A stretch of DNA of 64,000 nt from Maniola hyperantus (Eukaryota; Arthropoda; Insecta; Lepidoptera; Nymphalidae), in NCBI RefSeq assembly GCF_902806685.2, contig NC_048562.1, positions 1-64,000 of the forward strand. The letters are read 5' to 3'. The notes under the pieces are model-generated. The model searched no databases. It had not been told where the DNA came from and saw only the letters and a program-made list of their open reading frames with translations. This document shows, piece after piece, positions 10,788-22,649 of this stretch. Made by a program: the position numbers and the translations under genes. How positions within the stretch are numbered: position 1 is the stretch's first letter; each line of letters starts with the position of its first letter.

Positions 10788-11190
10788 TAGATGATGCCCG
10801 CGACTTCGTACGCATGGATTTCGGTTTTTGAAAATCCCGTGGGAACTCTTTGATTTTCCGGGATAAAGAGTAGCCTATATGTCCTTTCCCGGGATGCAAG
10901 CTATCTCTGTACCAAAGTTCATCAAAATCGGTAGAACGGATGGGCCGTGAAAAGCTAGCAGACAGACAGACAGACACACTTTCGCATTTATAATATTAGT
11001 ATGGATTATAAATGCGAAAGTGTGTCTGTCTGTCTGTCTGCTAGCCCCAACCGTTCAACTGATTTTGGCTAAATTTGGTACAGCTTGCATCCTGGGGAAG
11101 GACATACTTTTTATCCCGAAAAATCAAAGAGTTCCCGTGAGATTTTTAAAAACGTAAATCCACGCGGACAAAGTCACGGGCATCAGCTAG
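10788..11190. mobile_element. Palindromic (GTCT)n MITE-like repeat
   Basis: Two ~200-bp arms in head-to-head orientation. The left arm starts 'gatgcccgcgacttcgta' and the right arm ends 'gacaaagtcacgggcatc'. The centre near 11000 reads 'actttcgcatttataatatt' against 'ttataaatgcgaaagtg' and is flanked by (gaca)n and (gtct)n. Single arms of the same family occur at 8655-8772, 10490-10770, 11325-11570, 24415-24600, 37846-37985, 47820-48040, 49078-49275 and 60010-60235. Confidence 0.8.
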
Positions 11191-11797
11191 CGTGCAACAA
11201 ATCTGTCTTGTTTCAACTCCATCTTCCATCATCTGTATTATAGGTTGTACGGTTTTACTAAAAATAAAACTTACCTACGAGTACCTACTTATCAACCTTC
11301 TTATTTCTTAATATATCTTAAATATATAAAATGAAAAGGTGACTGACTGACTGACTGACTGACTGACTGACTGACTGAATGACTGACTGATCTATCAACG
11401 CACAGCTCAAACTACTGGACGGATCGGGCTGAAATTTGGCATGCAGATAGCTATTATGACGTAGGCATCCGCTAAGAAAGGATTTTTGATAATTCTACTC
11501 CTAAGGGGGTGAAATAGGGGTTTGAAATTTTGTAGTCCACGCGGACGAAGTCGCGAGCATAAGCTAGTTTTTGTATATATTTTATTCATAAGTTGCTGTA
11601 TCGAGTTCATTTTGTTAAAATAGAAAAGTCAAAAATAAAGTACCAACTTATCTACTTATGTAAATATATTTTTGATTGCGCCGTGAGCATCTTGTAAATG
11701 ACGTAAATGAAGAGTTAATCCTATAAATAACATTATTTATCGCGAGTCAAATATTGGCAGAGGGTGAAGAGGCCGCTGTTGACTCGCCGTTGTTTGA

Positions 11798-11890
11798 CAA
11801 TACCTGACTATACTTCTAGCTACCTCACAATACCTCTAGCTACCTCACAATACCTCTAGCTACCTCACAATATTTCTAGCTACCTGTACA
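11798..11890. repeat. 20-bp tandem repeat, four copies
   Basis: The unit 'tacctcacaatacctctagc' repeats with few changes. Confidence 0.85.
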
Positions 11891-13065
11891 CTTAGTATGA
11901 GATTATACATCTCACCAACTTTGATAGCATTCGAGCGTCGAAATACTACTGCGTTAAAGTAGAATGGACCTTAACGGTCTTGTTGTAAAGCTCAAGTTCG
12001 TCAATACAGCCAGCGAAATGTGGAAACATCTATCTATATGAAAGGAAATAAAAGGAAAAACTGACTGACTGATCTGAAAATAGGAGTTTGGAATTGGTAT
12101 AGTCCACGCTAGTTGCAAAGTAAAATTCAATGGTGCTGAATTTTTGACTTTAAATTCAGGAGTTTTAAGTCCATTTTGTTTCGATCTCGAATTGTGTCAA
12201 CGTTGGGTGAGACGAGTCGAAGGTGCGGGGTGGGGGGTGCGGGGTGCGGGGTGTGCGGTGCGGGGTGCGGGGGAAGAGGCCAAAGGCACAGAATAATATA
12301 ATAGCCAAAGGTCATTACAGACCTTTTATAATTTAATTTATGTAAGACATGAATGCAAATGATAAATAAAGAAGTAAGTATAAAGATTTTACATTTCACC
12401 GACGCTGATGGAACTCGTTGCCGAAACATGTTCAAATATTTTAAATAAACAAAGATTCTTACGAATTGAAAACATCCTCCTTTTTTTGAAGTCGGTTAAA
12501 ATGGGCTTTTGCTGTTTTATTTTAAAGCGGAAAAGTTACTTAATTAATATCGGTAATATTTAATTTTTTAATTTAAATCAATCGACCTTAGTTTCATTTT
12601 CCTTTGGCGCTCGATTGCTATCAGGGAGCGCGCGCACCGCGCTGCGGCGAGTTGCGGTGCGAATCTGTACGTCCGGTGCGGAATTAACTCCTACTACTTG
12701 TTCTATAGTTCACACTCACAGATGTTGGTGAGATAAGCTCACACTAAGCACACTGCGACCCGAGACGCGCGCCGCGGCCGCCCGTCGTCGCACCGGCGCG
12801 TAGCCCGTAGACTCTCTACGGCGTAGAGGCTGCCTTCGCGATTCGAGGGAACTTCCAACGAAACGTCGAGGCTGCGACGTCGCTTGCAGGCGTCACATGT
12901 CAGTACATTTGACGCAGGTAGCCCATGTTTCTATGATTTCACCATAGCATAATATTTGACATATCGTCGATTCAGAATCAGACCGAGAGTTCTCTAGTTC
13001 ACTGCTGACTCTTCTCTGACTCTATAGAACGCATAAATTTATTATACTAGGTAACCACATCACTG
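11891..13065. other. Non-coding stretch with GC-rich patch
   Basis: No supported gene. It includes a G-rich purine tract (ggggtgcggggtg repeats, 12220-12275) and a GC-rich patch at 12625-12850 (gacgcgcgccgcggccgccc) that could be regulatory. No splice or coding signal ties it to a gene. Confidence 0.45.
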
Positions 13066-13220
13066 AGTACGCGGCAGAAAATAATGTACATCGGCCTTTA
13101 GAAGGAGATAGCGGAGCTGTAGAGCATTGTCAAAACGTCACATAGGCATGAGTGACAGAGACGACGCTCTACAAAGCCGAAATGTCATTCTAAATGGCGC
13201 ATTATTATCTGCCGCGTCCG
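13066..13220. mobile_element. Short palindromic MITE, family A copy 1
   Basis: Begins 'gcggcagaaaataatgtaca' and ends 'attattatctgccgc', so the ends are inverted. The interior also pairs ('gtagagcattgtcaaaacg' with 'gacgacgctctac'). Related copies are at 30443, 53527 and 62106. Confidence 0.75.
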
Positions 13221-13747
13221 TAACAGTGTGACAAGGCTGTCTTGGCACTTGAACGACATCGACAGGGGGCGCTGTTGGAGAACAAGCAAAGGCTTAGAAT
13301 ATTCAAACAAGAACAAAGGGGACACGCGCCAAAAGAGCCTTGTCGTACTTACTTAGACTGCTCAGAACGAGACTTTATAATATCCCTATTCCCTGCCCAC
13401 AATGTAACGTAAAGCTGCCCCAACTTAAACATTGTGACGAGGAGCTTCAACGGAACGTGTGTTCAGAAAAAGTTTGATTAAAAAATCTATTGTAGCTATT
13501 CGGTGTGAGAGGCGGCCCACGGCCGGCCGCGTCACTCGGAGGCGCAGCCCTGAGGGCTGAGGGCCCGGGGGCCTGAGGGCTCCGCAAACAGCCGCCGAGC
13601 CTCGGTGAAGTATATCGCAGATTTACTGACACAAACACATACAATAAATAATTACAAATGAATGATGCTTTTATTTCTCTCTCAAAGACAAACAACACCA
13701 TCGAGCGCGGTGGACACGCGCCCGTACTTCGGTACATTAATCGCCAA

Positions 13748-14153
13748 AAAACCGGCCAAGTGCGAGTCGGACTCGCACACGAAGGGTTCCGTACTATCGT
13801 ACAAGATATTTTAACATTTTTATGTTCAACACTGCAAGATAATGACAACAGCGCCATCTATATGTCATTTGAAAAATTAATTTTAATTTATCAAATCACA
13901 TATAGATGGCGCTGTAATTAAAATGTTTTTCGTGAACACATTTTAATTATTTTTTTGTGATTTAACCAAAAACTCCCGGTTTTCAGATAATTTCCTTTAC
14001 TTGTGCTATAAGACCTACATACCTAACAAATTTCATGATTCTAGGTCAACGGGAAGTACCCTATAGGTTTTCTTGACAGACACGACGGACAGACAGACAT
14101 ACAACAAAGTAATCTTATAAGGTTTCCTTTTCCTTTTGAGGTACGGAACCCTA
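13748..14153. mobile_element. Inverted copy of the ggttccgta repeat with internal hairpin
   Basis: The ends are 'gaagggttccgtac' and 'gaggtacggaaccct'. Inside, 'cagcgccatctatatg' at 13848 pairs with 'catatagatggcgctg' at 13899, giving a ~25-bp stem. Confidence 0.7.
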
Positions 14154-14251
14154 AAAACGCGGAAATATCGATAACAAAGGTTCCTCCAATTAAAATTGTC
14201 TAAGTAAATGATTATATTTATTTTATTTTATTATTCTTAAAAGACAGATAA

Positions 14252-14536
14252 GCTGTGATAGCCTAGTGGTTAAGACGTCCACCTCCTCATCGGAGGTCGG
14301 GGGTTCGACCCCGGGCACGAGTTTGCGTTTTAATCAATTAAATATCACTCGCTTTAACGGTGAAGGAAACCTGCATGTTCGAGAGTTCTCCATAATGTTC
14401 TCTAAAGTGTGTTAAGTCTGCCAATCCGCACTTGGCCAGCGTGGTAGACTATAGCCAAACCCTTCTCATTAATTGAGAGGAGGCCCATGCTCTGTAGTGA
14501 GCCGGTTATGGGTTGATCAAGATGATGATGATGATT
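14252..14536 (+). mobile_element. tRNA-derived SINE, full length
   Basis: A tRNA-like head has an A box (tagcctagtggtt) and a B box (gggttcgaccccg, 14301-14313). A body follows (cggtgaaggaaacctgcatg, then 'cagcgtggtagac'), and it ends in a (gat)n tail. RNA polymerase III would transcribe it from the internal promoter. It is a SINE rather than a tRNA gene, because the tRNA-like head does not end in an acceptor stem. Partial copies lie at 16321, 16878, 24063 and 51523. Confidence 0.85.
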
Positions 14537-14539
14537 GTT

Positions 14540-15807
14540 AATACTTCTAATAAAAAAAATTACTATTACTACCCGTATACCTATTTTATTGAATGTACAG
14601 ATAATAGAATAAATGTTCTCTATACAGTTTCATTATACCAATATCAAAGCTTGCTGCTCCTCGGTTCTTTATAATATGAGTAGAGACTACATTCTAGGAG
14701 TTAATCATGGGGGTGACGGTGACGTACATTCAATTAATGCAAACCTAATGTATGGAAAGCGGTGCCATCTAGCGCTCAGGACGTGCTAAATTAATTTGCA
14801 TAGAGCCTTAAAACTGTACTAGATGTCACTTGCACTGTGCACTTAAATCTTACTATTGAGTATTTAAATCTATAATTATTTAATTCTGTATTTAAATATA
14901 TATTGTTCCATTAAGCAAGCCAAATCTAAAATTGCATCATGGCTCGCTTCCTTAGGCTACGATGAAACTGAAAAACTTTTGTTGCATTTAACATAAGGGC
15001 ACTTTGTCATTACTATTTAGATAATAATCTATACTTAAAACAATAATGTATATAATTAATCTTAACATAGCTTGTACTGTAACCTTATTTTTAATCTTAG
15101 ATAAATACCTACCTTAGTTAAGTGAACGTAGACTAGTAAACCGAGCGTCAATTTACCGGTTAATTGTTTATTGTTAATTCTATTAGGTACTCACGACACA
15201 GGACTACCTAGTGTGGGTACCATAACACAATGTTATAATTGATTGATCTATGGTAAATAAATATTTTTTCATTTTTTTTTCATTATAAGCAAAAAACCAC
15301 AAAACGATAGATTCTTTTCACGTTGTGGTTTTCTGTTTTAGATTATTTATACAAATACTTAAATAAACACTCAAAAGTAAGCAAAGGAACTATAGGAGCT
15401 AGATACTGGGTGCGTAGGTATATGATATGCTAGCGCCATCTAGTGAAGAGGTCGTGTAGTTAAAAAAGGCAGATTTGTCAGTGGCGCATCTATAGTATAC
15501 CAGTATATTATTATGTATTATCTATGGAGCTAATATTGGTACTTACATTTTCTTTCATAAACTAAGTTCACGAGGTAAGTAAGTGATTGTACACAGTAGA
15601 TGTATGTAGGTACGTACACTTCAGAGATCAAGAATACAGCAAGTGTAGAGAGGCGCCGCACGTTGTACGAGCCAAGCGAACATCGGCAAAGCTTCTTGTG
15701 GTCTCCGGTTATTTGTGTACCGCTAGCCCGGTAGCAGGTAGCAGGTAGCAGGTAGCAGGTAGCAGGTAGCAGGTAGGTACCGGTAGGTATGATATTGTAG
15801 TGAACTA
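14540..15807. other. No gene seen; short tandem repeat
   Basis: AT-rich, with no coding frame. (gtagcag)n, about seven copies, occupies 15728-15775. Confidence 0.55.
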
Positions 15808-15943
15808 GCTGATGCCCGCGACTTCGTACTCGCGGATTTAGGTTTTGAAAAATCGTTTATAAAAGTCACGGGCTTTGGATTGGGATTTGAATTGTATGTA
15901 AGTAGTTACTCAACGCGGACGAGGTCGCGGGCATTATCTAGTG
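15808..15943. mobile_element. Internally deleted copy of the (GTCT) palindrome family
   Basis: The ends 'ctagctgatgcccgcgact' and 'gaggtcgcgggcattatctag' are inverted and frame only about 90 bp. Confidence 0.7.
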
Positions 15944-16119
15944 TAATATATGTTTCAGGACGCGTCAGTGTGGTGCTAAGATATGCTGACAGCTCAGAGA
16001 GACACCTGCGCTGTGACGGATGACGGAGCACGCCACGTGTGTGATTGATGACATCTCTGACGACAGATAGCCCTTTTCAGATTCTGCGCCCACAATACCT
16101 AAATTAGATTATAATTATA

Positions 16120-16278
16120 GTACGCGACAGGTCGAGATGGCAATGGGCGTATGAGGTGAGGGGACATCGGACACGCCGCACACGGGATAGCGCGGGGGCT
16201 GGACGGGTGTGCGGGCGGGTGTGCGGGCGGGTGTGCGGGGCGCCCCCACCTCGATCACCATCTCGACCTGTCGCGTAC
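16120..16278. mobile_element. MITE with 19-bp TIR, family B copy 1
   Basis: The terminal inverted repeat is gtacgcgacaggtcgagat / atctcgacctgtcgcgtac. It is flanked by TA on both sides, as expected for a Tc1/mariner-type target. The centre is GC-rich (gcgggtgtgcgggcgg). A related copy sits at 57804-57954 inside another transposon. Confidence 0.8.
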
Positions 16279-16320
16279 TATAGGTAGGTAGAAATAACTC
16301 CAACTTTCCAGAGTTACTAC

Positions 16321-16636
16321 TCATCATCATGATCAATCCATTGCTGAGCACGAATCTCCTCTCAGAATGAGACGGGCTTAGGACGTAGTCCACCACGCTG
16401 GCGCAGCAAACTCCACACATACTTATTTGAAAACATTATGGAGAATAGAGAACTCTCCGGCATGCAAATTTCGCAGAATATTTTCCTTCACCGTTAAAGC
16501 AAGTGATTATTTTAATTGCATTAATGCACATTGCACAATGCACATACATTACTCCGAAAGATTGAGGTACGTGCCCGGGATTGAACCCCCGACCTCCCGA
16601 ATAGAAAACTGACGTTTTAACCACAAGTAGTTATAC
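16321..16636 (-). mobile_element. tRNA-derived SINE, inverted, full length
   Basis: Reverse complement of the 14252 SINE: the tail (tcatcatcatgatcaatcc) is on the left, and the B box (cgggattgaacccccgac) and A box region are on the right. Confidence 0.8.
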
Positions 16637-16877
16637 TACTTCTCATACCTTCTTAGTTTTTGGAGTTAATTAGTACTGGGTGTTCAACAAGTCACTTGCT
16701 TTAATGGGCAAATTACACCTACCGAGTACAGTGGCGAGTCAGTGTCCTCAGCCGAGTACTCGGTTGGTTACACTTTAACGAGTGCAATTTCGCCGCAATT
16801 TCTCAGCCACAGCACTGTCTCGGCCGAGTGACATTTTACTGTCTCGCTTCACTACTCGGTAAGTGTAATCTGCCCAT

Positions 16878-17040
16878 AACAGCGAACGAAACACTCGTGA
16901 GGAAACTGAGTGTTGCGTAATTTTCTCGGCGGTGTGTGAAGTCTGCCGATCCACACCGACCAGGGCAGCGTGGTGTACAGTGGCCTAACCCTACTCATTC
17001 TGAGGGGAGAAGGGAGACCCGTGCTCAGTAACGTGCTTGC
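16878..17040 (+). mobile_element. SINE fragment (body only)
   Basis: Contains 'gtgtgtgaagtctgccgatcc' split words and 'cagcgtggtgtacagtggcc', which match the SINE body without the tRNA head. Confidence 0.65.
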
Positions 17041-17238
17041 GATTGGACGCAAAGCTTTTTAATATTATCCAAAAAACTTTGATATTATACCAATGTTACC
17101 CGTCTCTACTGTATTTTACCGGTTTTATCCCATCTCTAAATATAAGCTGTCTGTAATGGATGCCATAGACAAACCCAACTTACTTTTAAAACACGATTGA
17201 CGAATCACGAACCATCTACAAAACGTATAGTTAGACTT

Positions 17239-17267
17239 GGAGTCTGGAGTTTCATATATTACAAAGT
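17239..17267. repeat. Left target-site duplication of the Jockey LINE
   Basis: 29 bp, starting 'ggagtctggagtttcat' and ending 'attacaaagt'. Identical to 21800-21828. Confidence 0.95.
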
Positions 17268-17702
17268 TTTTGTTTTTGTTTAAAAAATGTCTTTATTAAT
17301 AATTAACAAAAATATATACATAGTTTATGTCCTATTAACCTAGGATAAACACATAAAATATAATTAAACATAGTTTGGCAGGCTAAGACGCCCCTTTCAA
17401 ACTTACCATCTTCATATTTTAACGTTCTATTTACACCATAAATACACCAACAATAGGATAAAAATTTAGTTATGCTAACCTTAGTACATCGGTTATCACT
17501 TGTAAACATATTTTTTACATTTAAAGCACTATTTCTAATATTCTATCATAAGTACAAAATTTAGGTAAGTAGTTAATTTAACTAATCACTAATCTTATAT
17601 ATTTTTTTTTATTTTTTTTAATTTAACGCTAGTTGAGGGTAAGGCGCGGAACTATTGACTCGCCGCGCGATTACCCGTCACACGTTCACTCAAAGATCAC
17701 AT

Positions 17703-20384
17703 TCAATCGTTCAGTAAATAGTGATGTGGCAGTCTGTATCGATTGTACTTATCGATGTATGATAAGTCTTTCGCCCGGCTCCTACCAATTGCGTTCACAA
17801 GGGAATTTTTATGTTTAATGTTAGTAACAAGATAAAACTTTCTAGATTGCTTTAAAATAAATGTTTTTAATGTATGTAATTTTATACGGTTATGTAATGA
17901 CGAAAGATTTGCGCGAAATGGCGTATTATAAGCTGATTTTAATGCTTTATTTTGCACTACTTGTAGTTTTGTATAGTTCGAGTTACATGTACTGCTCCAT
18001 ACTGGGCACGCGTAAGTAATACAGGGTCTTATCAGAGATGTATATAGTTTAAGTTTAATGTTAGGACTTAGGTTTGATTTTCGTTTAATTAGTGGATGGA
18101 TTGCACTTAATGCCTTGAAGCCTTTTACTCTTAGGTTTGCTAGGTGTTCACTCCAGTTTAATTTTTTGTCAAGAGTGACGCCTAAGTACTTCACGGATTT
18201 AGTCTAGGGAATTTCGTGACCGGCAATTTTAATTTTTCTCCTCGGAACCTTACGGCTTCTTGTGAAGAGTATCGCTTCTGTTTTGCTGTCGTTAAGTTTC
18301 AATTTCCATGTAGTGAAATAGTCGCTTAACCCTTCTATAGCCCATTGCAGTCTGCTAATAATTATATCCACATCTTTGGATGATGTATAAGATGCAGTGT
18401 CATCAGCGTAACATGCCAGGTGTGTCCAAGGTTGTATGGGAATATCATTCACATAGATTAGAAAAAGTAAGGGACCAAGTATGGAGCCCTGGGGAACGCC
18501 AGCTCTTACCACCCTTGGAGTGGAGTGATATTCACCAATATGAACACTAAAACTGCGGCTGTCGAGGTAAGACGACACTAATTTGGTCAGTCCAGGAGGA
18601 AAACTTTGCATACGCATCTTGTACAGAAGTCCCTTGTGCCAGACTGTGTCAAATGCCTTTTCAAGGTCTAAAAGAAGCATTCCGGTTGAACAACCAAGGT
18701 TTAAGTTATGAGCTATGTGTTCAGCTACTCTGGCAAGCTGCTGGACAGTAGAGTGTTGTTCTTTAAACCCAAATTGTTCATTAATAATAATGTTTTTAGC
18801 AGTCCGAGATAATTGTTTATGAATAATTTTTTCAAACAATTTGCCCATAGTAGGAAGTAAGCTAATTGGCCTATAACTAAGCGCTGACGCAGTGTCTTTT
18901 CCAGGTTTATGTATAGGGATAACTTTAGCACTCTTCCATATTTTGGGGAAGTAAGCCATGCGCAAACATTTATTAAATATTTTAGTCAAAAGTACTACAG
19001 CTTTTTGAGGCAGATTGCGTAAAAGATAATTATTTACCCCGTCTGCCCCAGGGGCTTTTCTAAGTTTAAGACTTTGGAGGTATTTTCGGATTTCGTTGGG
19101 TTTCGCAAAATATGTTAGTCGTTCGCATTCGTTGGTTTCCAGTGTCTCTATTTGGTTATTTACTACGGGATCCATATAGCTGTTCCACGTCGAGGTTAGT
19201 TGCAAGTTTTGTAAAAAAGTGTCAGCCAGAATTTCAGTTTGTTGCTGGGGCTCAGACACCATAGTATCGTTATGTTTTAGGGGAGGTGTTATTTTAGATC
19301 TCGGTCTTAATGATCGAACTAGTTTCCATAGATCATCAGTAGATTTATTGGCTTTAACTAACCTATCCTCCCACAGTTTGTCATTGTGCTGCATAACGTG
19401 CGTCTTTATATTCTTTTTCATAAGATTGATTTGAGTTCGTAAAGCTTTTTTATCTGCAGCAACTGTAAGGGCCTGTACCTGTCTACGAAGTCTGTTTTTC
19501 TTTTTAATTAGCCTTTTGATGAAACGTGGCAGTGGTTTAATGGACTCACAAGCAATTACTGATGGTATTGCAATGTCTCTGGCTTGAAGAAGCAAATCAG
19601 TGAGACAGGTGACGGTTTTTTCAATTTCTAACGTATTTACCATGGAATGTGATGTGAGGTTTAAATTATTATTTATATGTTGGCGATAGAAATTCCAGTC
19701 GGCTTTGTTATACAAGTACTGCCGGTTAACGACACGTTGGAAAGAGACTGCTAAATCAAAACAAACGGGTATGTGGTTTGATGACAAAGCTGTTAAAGCT
19801 ATGGGCTGGGTTATATCTGCAACATTTTTTGATAGTATAAGATCCGGTAAGGTGGGTGTGAAATCGGCTTGGTAATGTATTAGTGTTGGTGTTAATGGCG
19901 CGTGAATGTTGTAGTCATTATCTTCTAAATAATTAAACAAGACGTTGCCTCTGCTATTGTTAACACTTCCGTACCAAGATATGTGCCGGGCATTAAAATC
20001 CCCCATAATTATAACCTTACTATCCATTTTAAACATACATTCCAAATCATTGCTTATAAGTGGAAGGTTTGGTGATTGGTATATTGAAACAAGGGTATAC
20101 CTAGAGCCCCCTAAATTCACTTGAATTGCGATAGCTTCAAGGTGAATGGTTGAGGGAACAGGCATTAGGGTATGCTCAATGTCTGTTTTTATTAGGATTG
20201 CCACTCCCTGACCACGTCCAGAAAGATGCTTATCCTGCCGATAACATTTATAGTTAGGTAAATTGAAATCAATATGAGGAGTAAGCCTGGTCTCGCAAAT
20301 GGCAATCACATCAAAACTACGTTCGAATACAAAGTCAATCAGTTCCGCGCACTTACCTCTTACGCCATCGGCGTTCCATAACAT
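17703..20384 (-). CDS. LINE ORF2: endonuclease-reverse transcriptase with one premature stop
   Basis: The N-terminal apurinic-type endonuclease shows LWNADG, the catalytic glutamate in ICETRL, MGDFNARH and the histidine in SSNHIPV. The reverse transcriptase follows (RPISLLPTMGK, AGVPQGSILGPLLF, CYADDT with the catalytic aspartates). The frame stops at 18204-18206 (TAG after GHEIP) and continues in the same frame to 17703 (KYLGVTLDKKLNW and the thumb region). A single TGG-to-TAG change explains the stop. The protein nicks the target and primes reverse transcription on the cut end. It lies 19 bases after ORF1. Confidence 0.95.
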
Positions 20385-20403
20385 TAGATGTAAATTAAAG
20401 CAA

Positions 20404-21684
20404 CTAAACGTAACGTCCTAAATGAGTTAAAACAAGATACACTTTATCGAATATCGATGTACTTGTGGTTAATTGTGCCTTCACCGCCTTGATTGCTCTT
20501 AATATTTCGAGGATCTCCAAAGTGTCCTTGTCTTCTATGTTCGCGGTTGAATGTAGTGTCCCAATGTTCGCGTAGTCTGTATCACTGGGTTCTTTGTTTC
20601 GTGTAGATTTGGTTGCTTGCGCCCATGACGGCTTGTTCTCTGGCAGTCTGTTATGAATTTCCGGCGTAAACGTTGGTTTGGTTTGCCCCAAGTGTGGAAA
20701 ATTGAACACGAATGGTTTCTCATTTGGTTTTACTTTTTGTTGGGCATTTCGTTCTTTCAATTTACGTAAATATTTTTGACGTTCCATACACTTACTGTAG
20801 TTAGCAGGGTGATCTAGTCCGCAATTGCAGCATGTAGCCTTTTCTTCGGAATTCGTCTTAGGACAGTCTCTAGTGCTGTGATTTTCGGTACATTTCACAC
20901 ACCTTGCAGGCATGTTACAATTTCGCGACCCATGACCAAATGATTGGCAACGAAAACATTGCGATCCCAAGGTAGTGGTTTTTCGGTATCTTTGGATGTC
21001 AACGACGCAGCTACATAGATATTTTATCTGCCTAAATTTTTGGATGTCACTACCAGCTGGCAATTGAACTAGGTATGGGGGACATGTGACAGGTTTATTC
21101 GTGGAAGTCTTCAATTTGGTAATGGTTACCTCTTTGAAACCCATGGCATTAAGTTCTTGTGGTAGTTCGTCTTCTGCATATGAAGGTAGACCCAGTATCA
21201 CAACCTTATAATTCTTTTCATCCTTGCGAGTATATGTGTGGAAAAAAGCATCTTCGTTGATAAGCCCTTGCTTGATCAGCTGATGACTTCGAGTATTGTT
21301 GCAGAGTACAGCTACCTTGTTGCTGCCCCTGTACTGTAGTGCAAAACATTTATCAAACTTGCTAATCATATCTTTAATTGTGGCATGCGTCCATCCTGGC
21401 TTGATTGCAACGATAATTGGTGGTATGCGACCTGTCTTCCTTGAGGTGGATGCTTCCTTGAAGGCAGTAGCTTCTGGATCAAGATTTTCTTCTGGCGGTA
21501 GGTTACTGAATCGATTTTCAGTGTCCAATTTATGTTTGCTAGGCATATTAGGCCTGGTAGCAATCTTCTGTCGTCTTGGTACGCTGAACTTCAGGTCATC
21601 AGCCGGTCTTTTTCTTGACTCAGATTCGCTGCTGGTCGATGACCTTGTGATATATTTATCCATTATCGATAAGTATATCGACAA
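20404..21684 (-). CDS. LINE ORF1: gag-like nucleic-acid-binding protein
   Basis: An intact 426-residue frame. The basic, serine-rich N-terminus leads to a PRE_C2HC-type region (KVVILGLPSYAEDELPQEL). Zinc knuckles follow: CFRCQSFGHGSRNC, CVKCTENHSTRDC and CNCGLDHPANYSKC. The three-knuckle pattern is typical of Jockey-clade ORF1, which coats LINE RNA. An alternative start is the internal Met at 21663 (MDKYITRSS). The two starts differ by seven residues. Confidence 0.93.
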   Translation of the reverse strand: MSIYLSIMDKYITRSSTSSESESRKRPADDLKFSVPRRQKIATRPNMPSKHKLDTENRFSNLPPEENLDPEATAFKEASTSRKTGRIPPIIVAIKPGWTHATIKDMISKFDKCFALQYRGSNKVAVLCNNTRSHQLIKQGLINEDAFFHTYTRKDEKNYKVVILGLPSYAEDELPQELNAMGFKEVTITKLKTSTNKPVTCPPYLVQLPAGSDIQKFRQIKYLCSCVVDIQRYRKTTTLGSQCFRCQSFGHGSRNCNMPARCVKCTENHSTRDCPKTNSEEKATCCNCGLDHPANYSKCMERQKYLRKLKERNAQQKVKPNEKPFVFNFPHLGQTKPTFTPEIHNRLPENKPSWAQATKSTRNKEPSDTDYANIGTLHSTANIEDKDTLEILEILRAIKAVKAQLTTSTSIFDKVYLVLTHLGRYV

Positions 21685-21799
21685 CGGTTTTATCCATCAC
21701 TAGTAACTATTATTTTGAGGGTAGTTCTCAACTTCTCACCGGTAGAACGATAAACGGATTTATGCGTGCGCTTGGCTCGAAAGAGCGGGACGAAGTGAA

Positions 21800-21828
21800 G
21801 GAGTCTGGAGTTTCATATATTACAAAGT
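21800..21828. repeat. Right target-site duplication of the Jockey LINE
   Basis: Identical 29-bp copy of 17239-17267. Confidence 0.95.
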
Positions 21829-22649
21829 ACTCTGTGGTCTGGAGTAAATGTACCTATGTGATGGTGGCCACCATAGATTATCTACTATTGGTGGCCACTA
21901 AGCAAGAAACAACAACATTACAACAATGTCAAAGAGAATATAATCACTACGTTAATTAACAATGTATTCTGTGGACAGACATCTTGAAGTGTGGGTTTGT
22001 TGTGGTTTGTTGTTGTTTCTTGAATTTTAATGGCGTTTTTCACAAAATTGTGTTTATTTGTGGTTTATACTATAATTAGTTAAAGTGACAGAGCAATGCC
22101 TACCAGACAATTAATCCCTAATATTTGAAAAGGTACCTCAAGTAATATAAGTTTCTTTAAACATTTAGTTTGGACGCGTAAATTTTTGTTATTCGCCAAT
22201 CTTGCGAATTTATGTGCAATGCGGCGAAATGAAAGTGTCTGTTGCTAGTTTGTGCCGAACAGTCGAGTTAACTGATAGAAACAAACCGAGAGCATATAGG
22301 ATGCGATACAATAAGTTGTTCCTAACAATTTCCCGCCGATCGCCTTCGTGACTGTTCCTCGTTGGCGCTAGGCAGGTCCTTTTATTCCCTGTGTCACCAA
22401 GCTGATTGCCAGCAACTTTAGAGTTGCGTGCTGCTGCTGCTGTACCTGTGTACAGCAGCACTTGCTGACTGGAGTTAGAGTAGCTTCCTCAGGGTGTACG
22501 AAGTGTTTCCGCACGTGGATGTTACGTGTGTGCATCAGTCTCGACATAGACTACACACTAAACTGCAGGCACAAGCTAAGCTGCAGGGCACAGAATATAT
22601 CTGCAGACTAATCTGTAGAGCTTGCAGTAAGACATATTGTTGTTTTCTA
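21829..22649. other. No gene seen
   Basis: About 800 bp without a convincing frame or element. A (gct)n patch lies near 22430-22445. Confidence 0.5.

Larger units (their letters stand above)
17268..21799 (-). mobile_element. Full-length Jockey-type non-LTR retrotransposon
   Basis: A 4.53-kb insertion bracketed by an exact 29-bp direct repeat. On the minus strand it starts at 21799, carries ORF1 and ORF2, and ends in an A-rich tail (aaacaaaaacaaaaa, seen as T-rich at 17268-17282). An internal UTR of about 430 bp follows ORF2. A perfect long target duplication and near-intact ORFs indicate a recent insertion. The single flaw seen is a stop codon in ORF2. Confidence 0.95.

Noticed and set aside
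13447..13857. 136-codon minus-strand frame
   Set aside because: Overlaps a dispersed repeat and low-complexity GC text. No motif or splice context.
14252..14325. tRNA gene
   Set aside because: A and B boxes are present but the sequence runs into a SINE body and (gat)n tail. No acceptor stem or anticodon arm can be closed with confidence.
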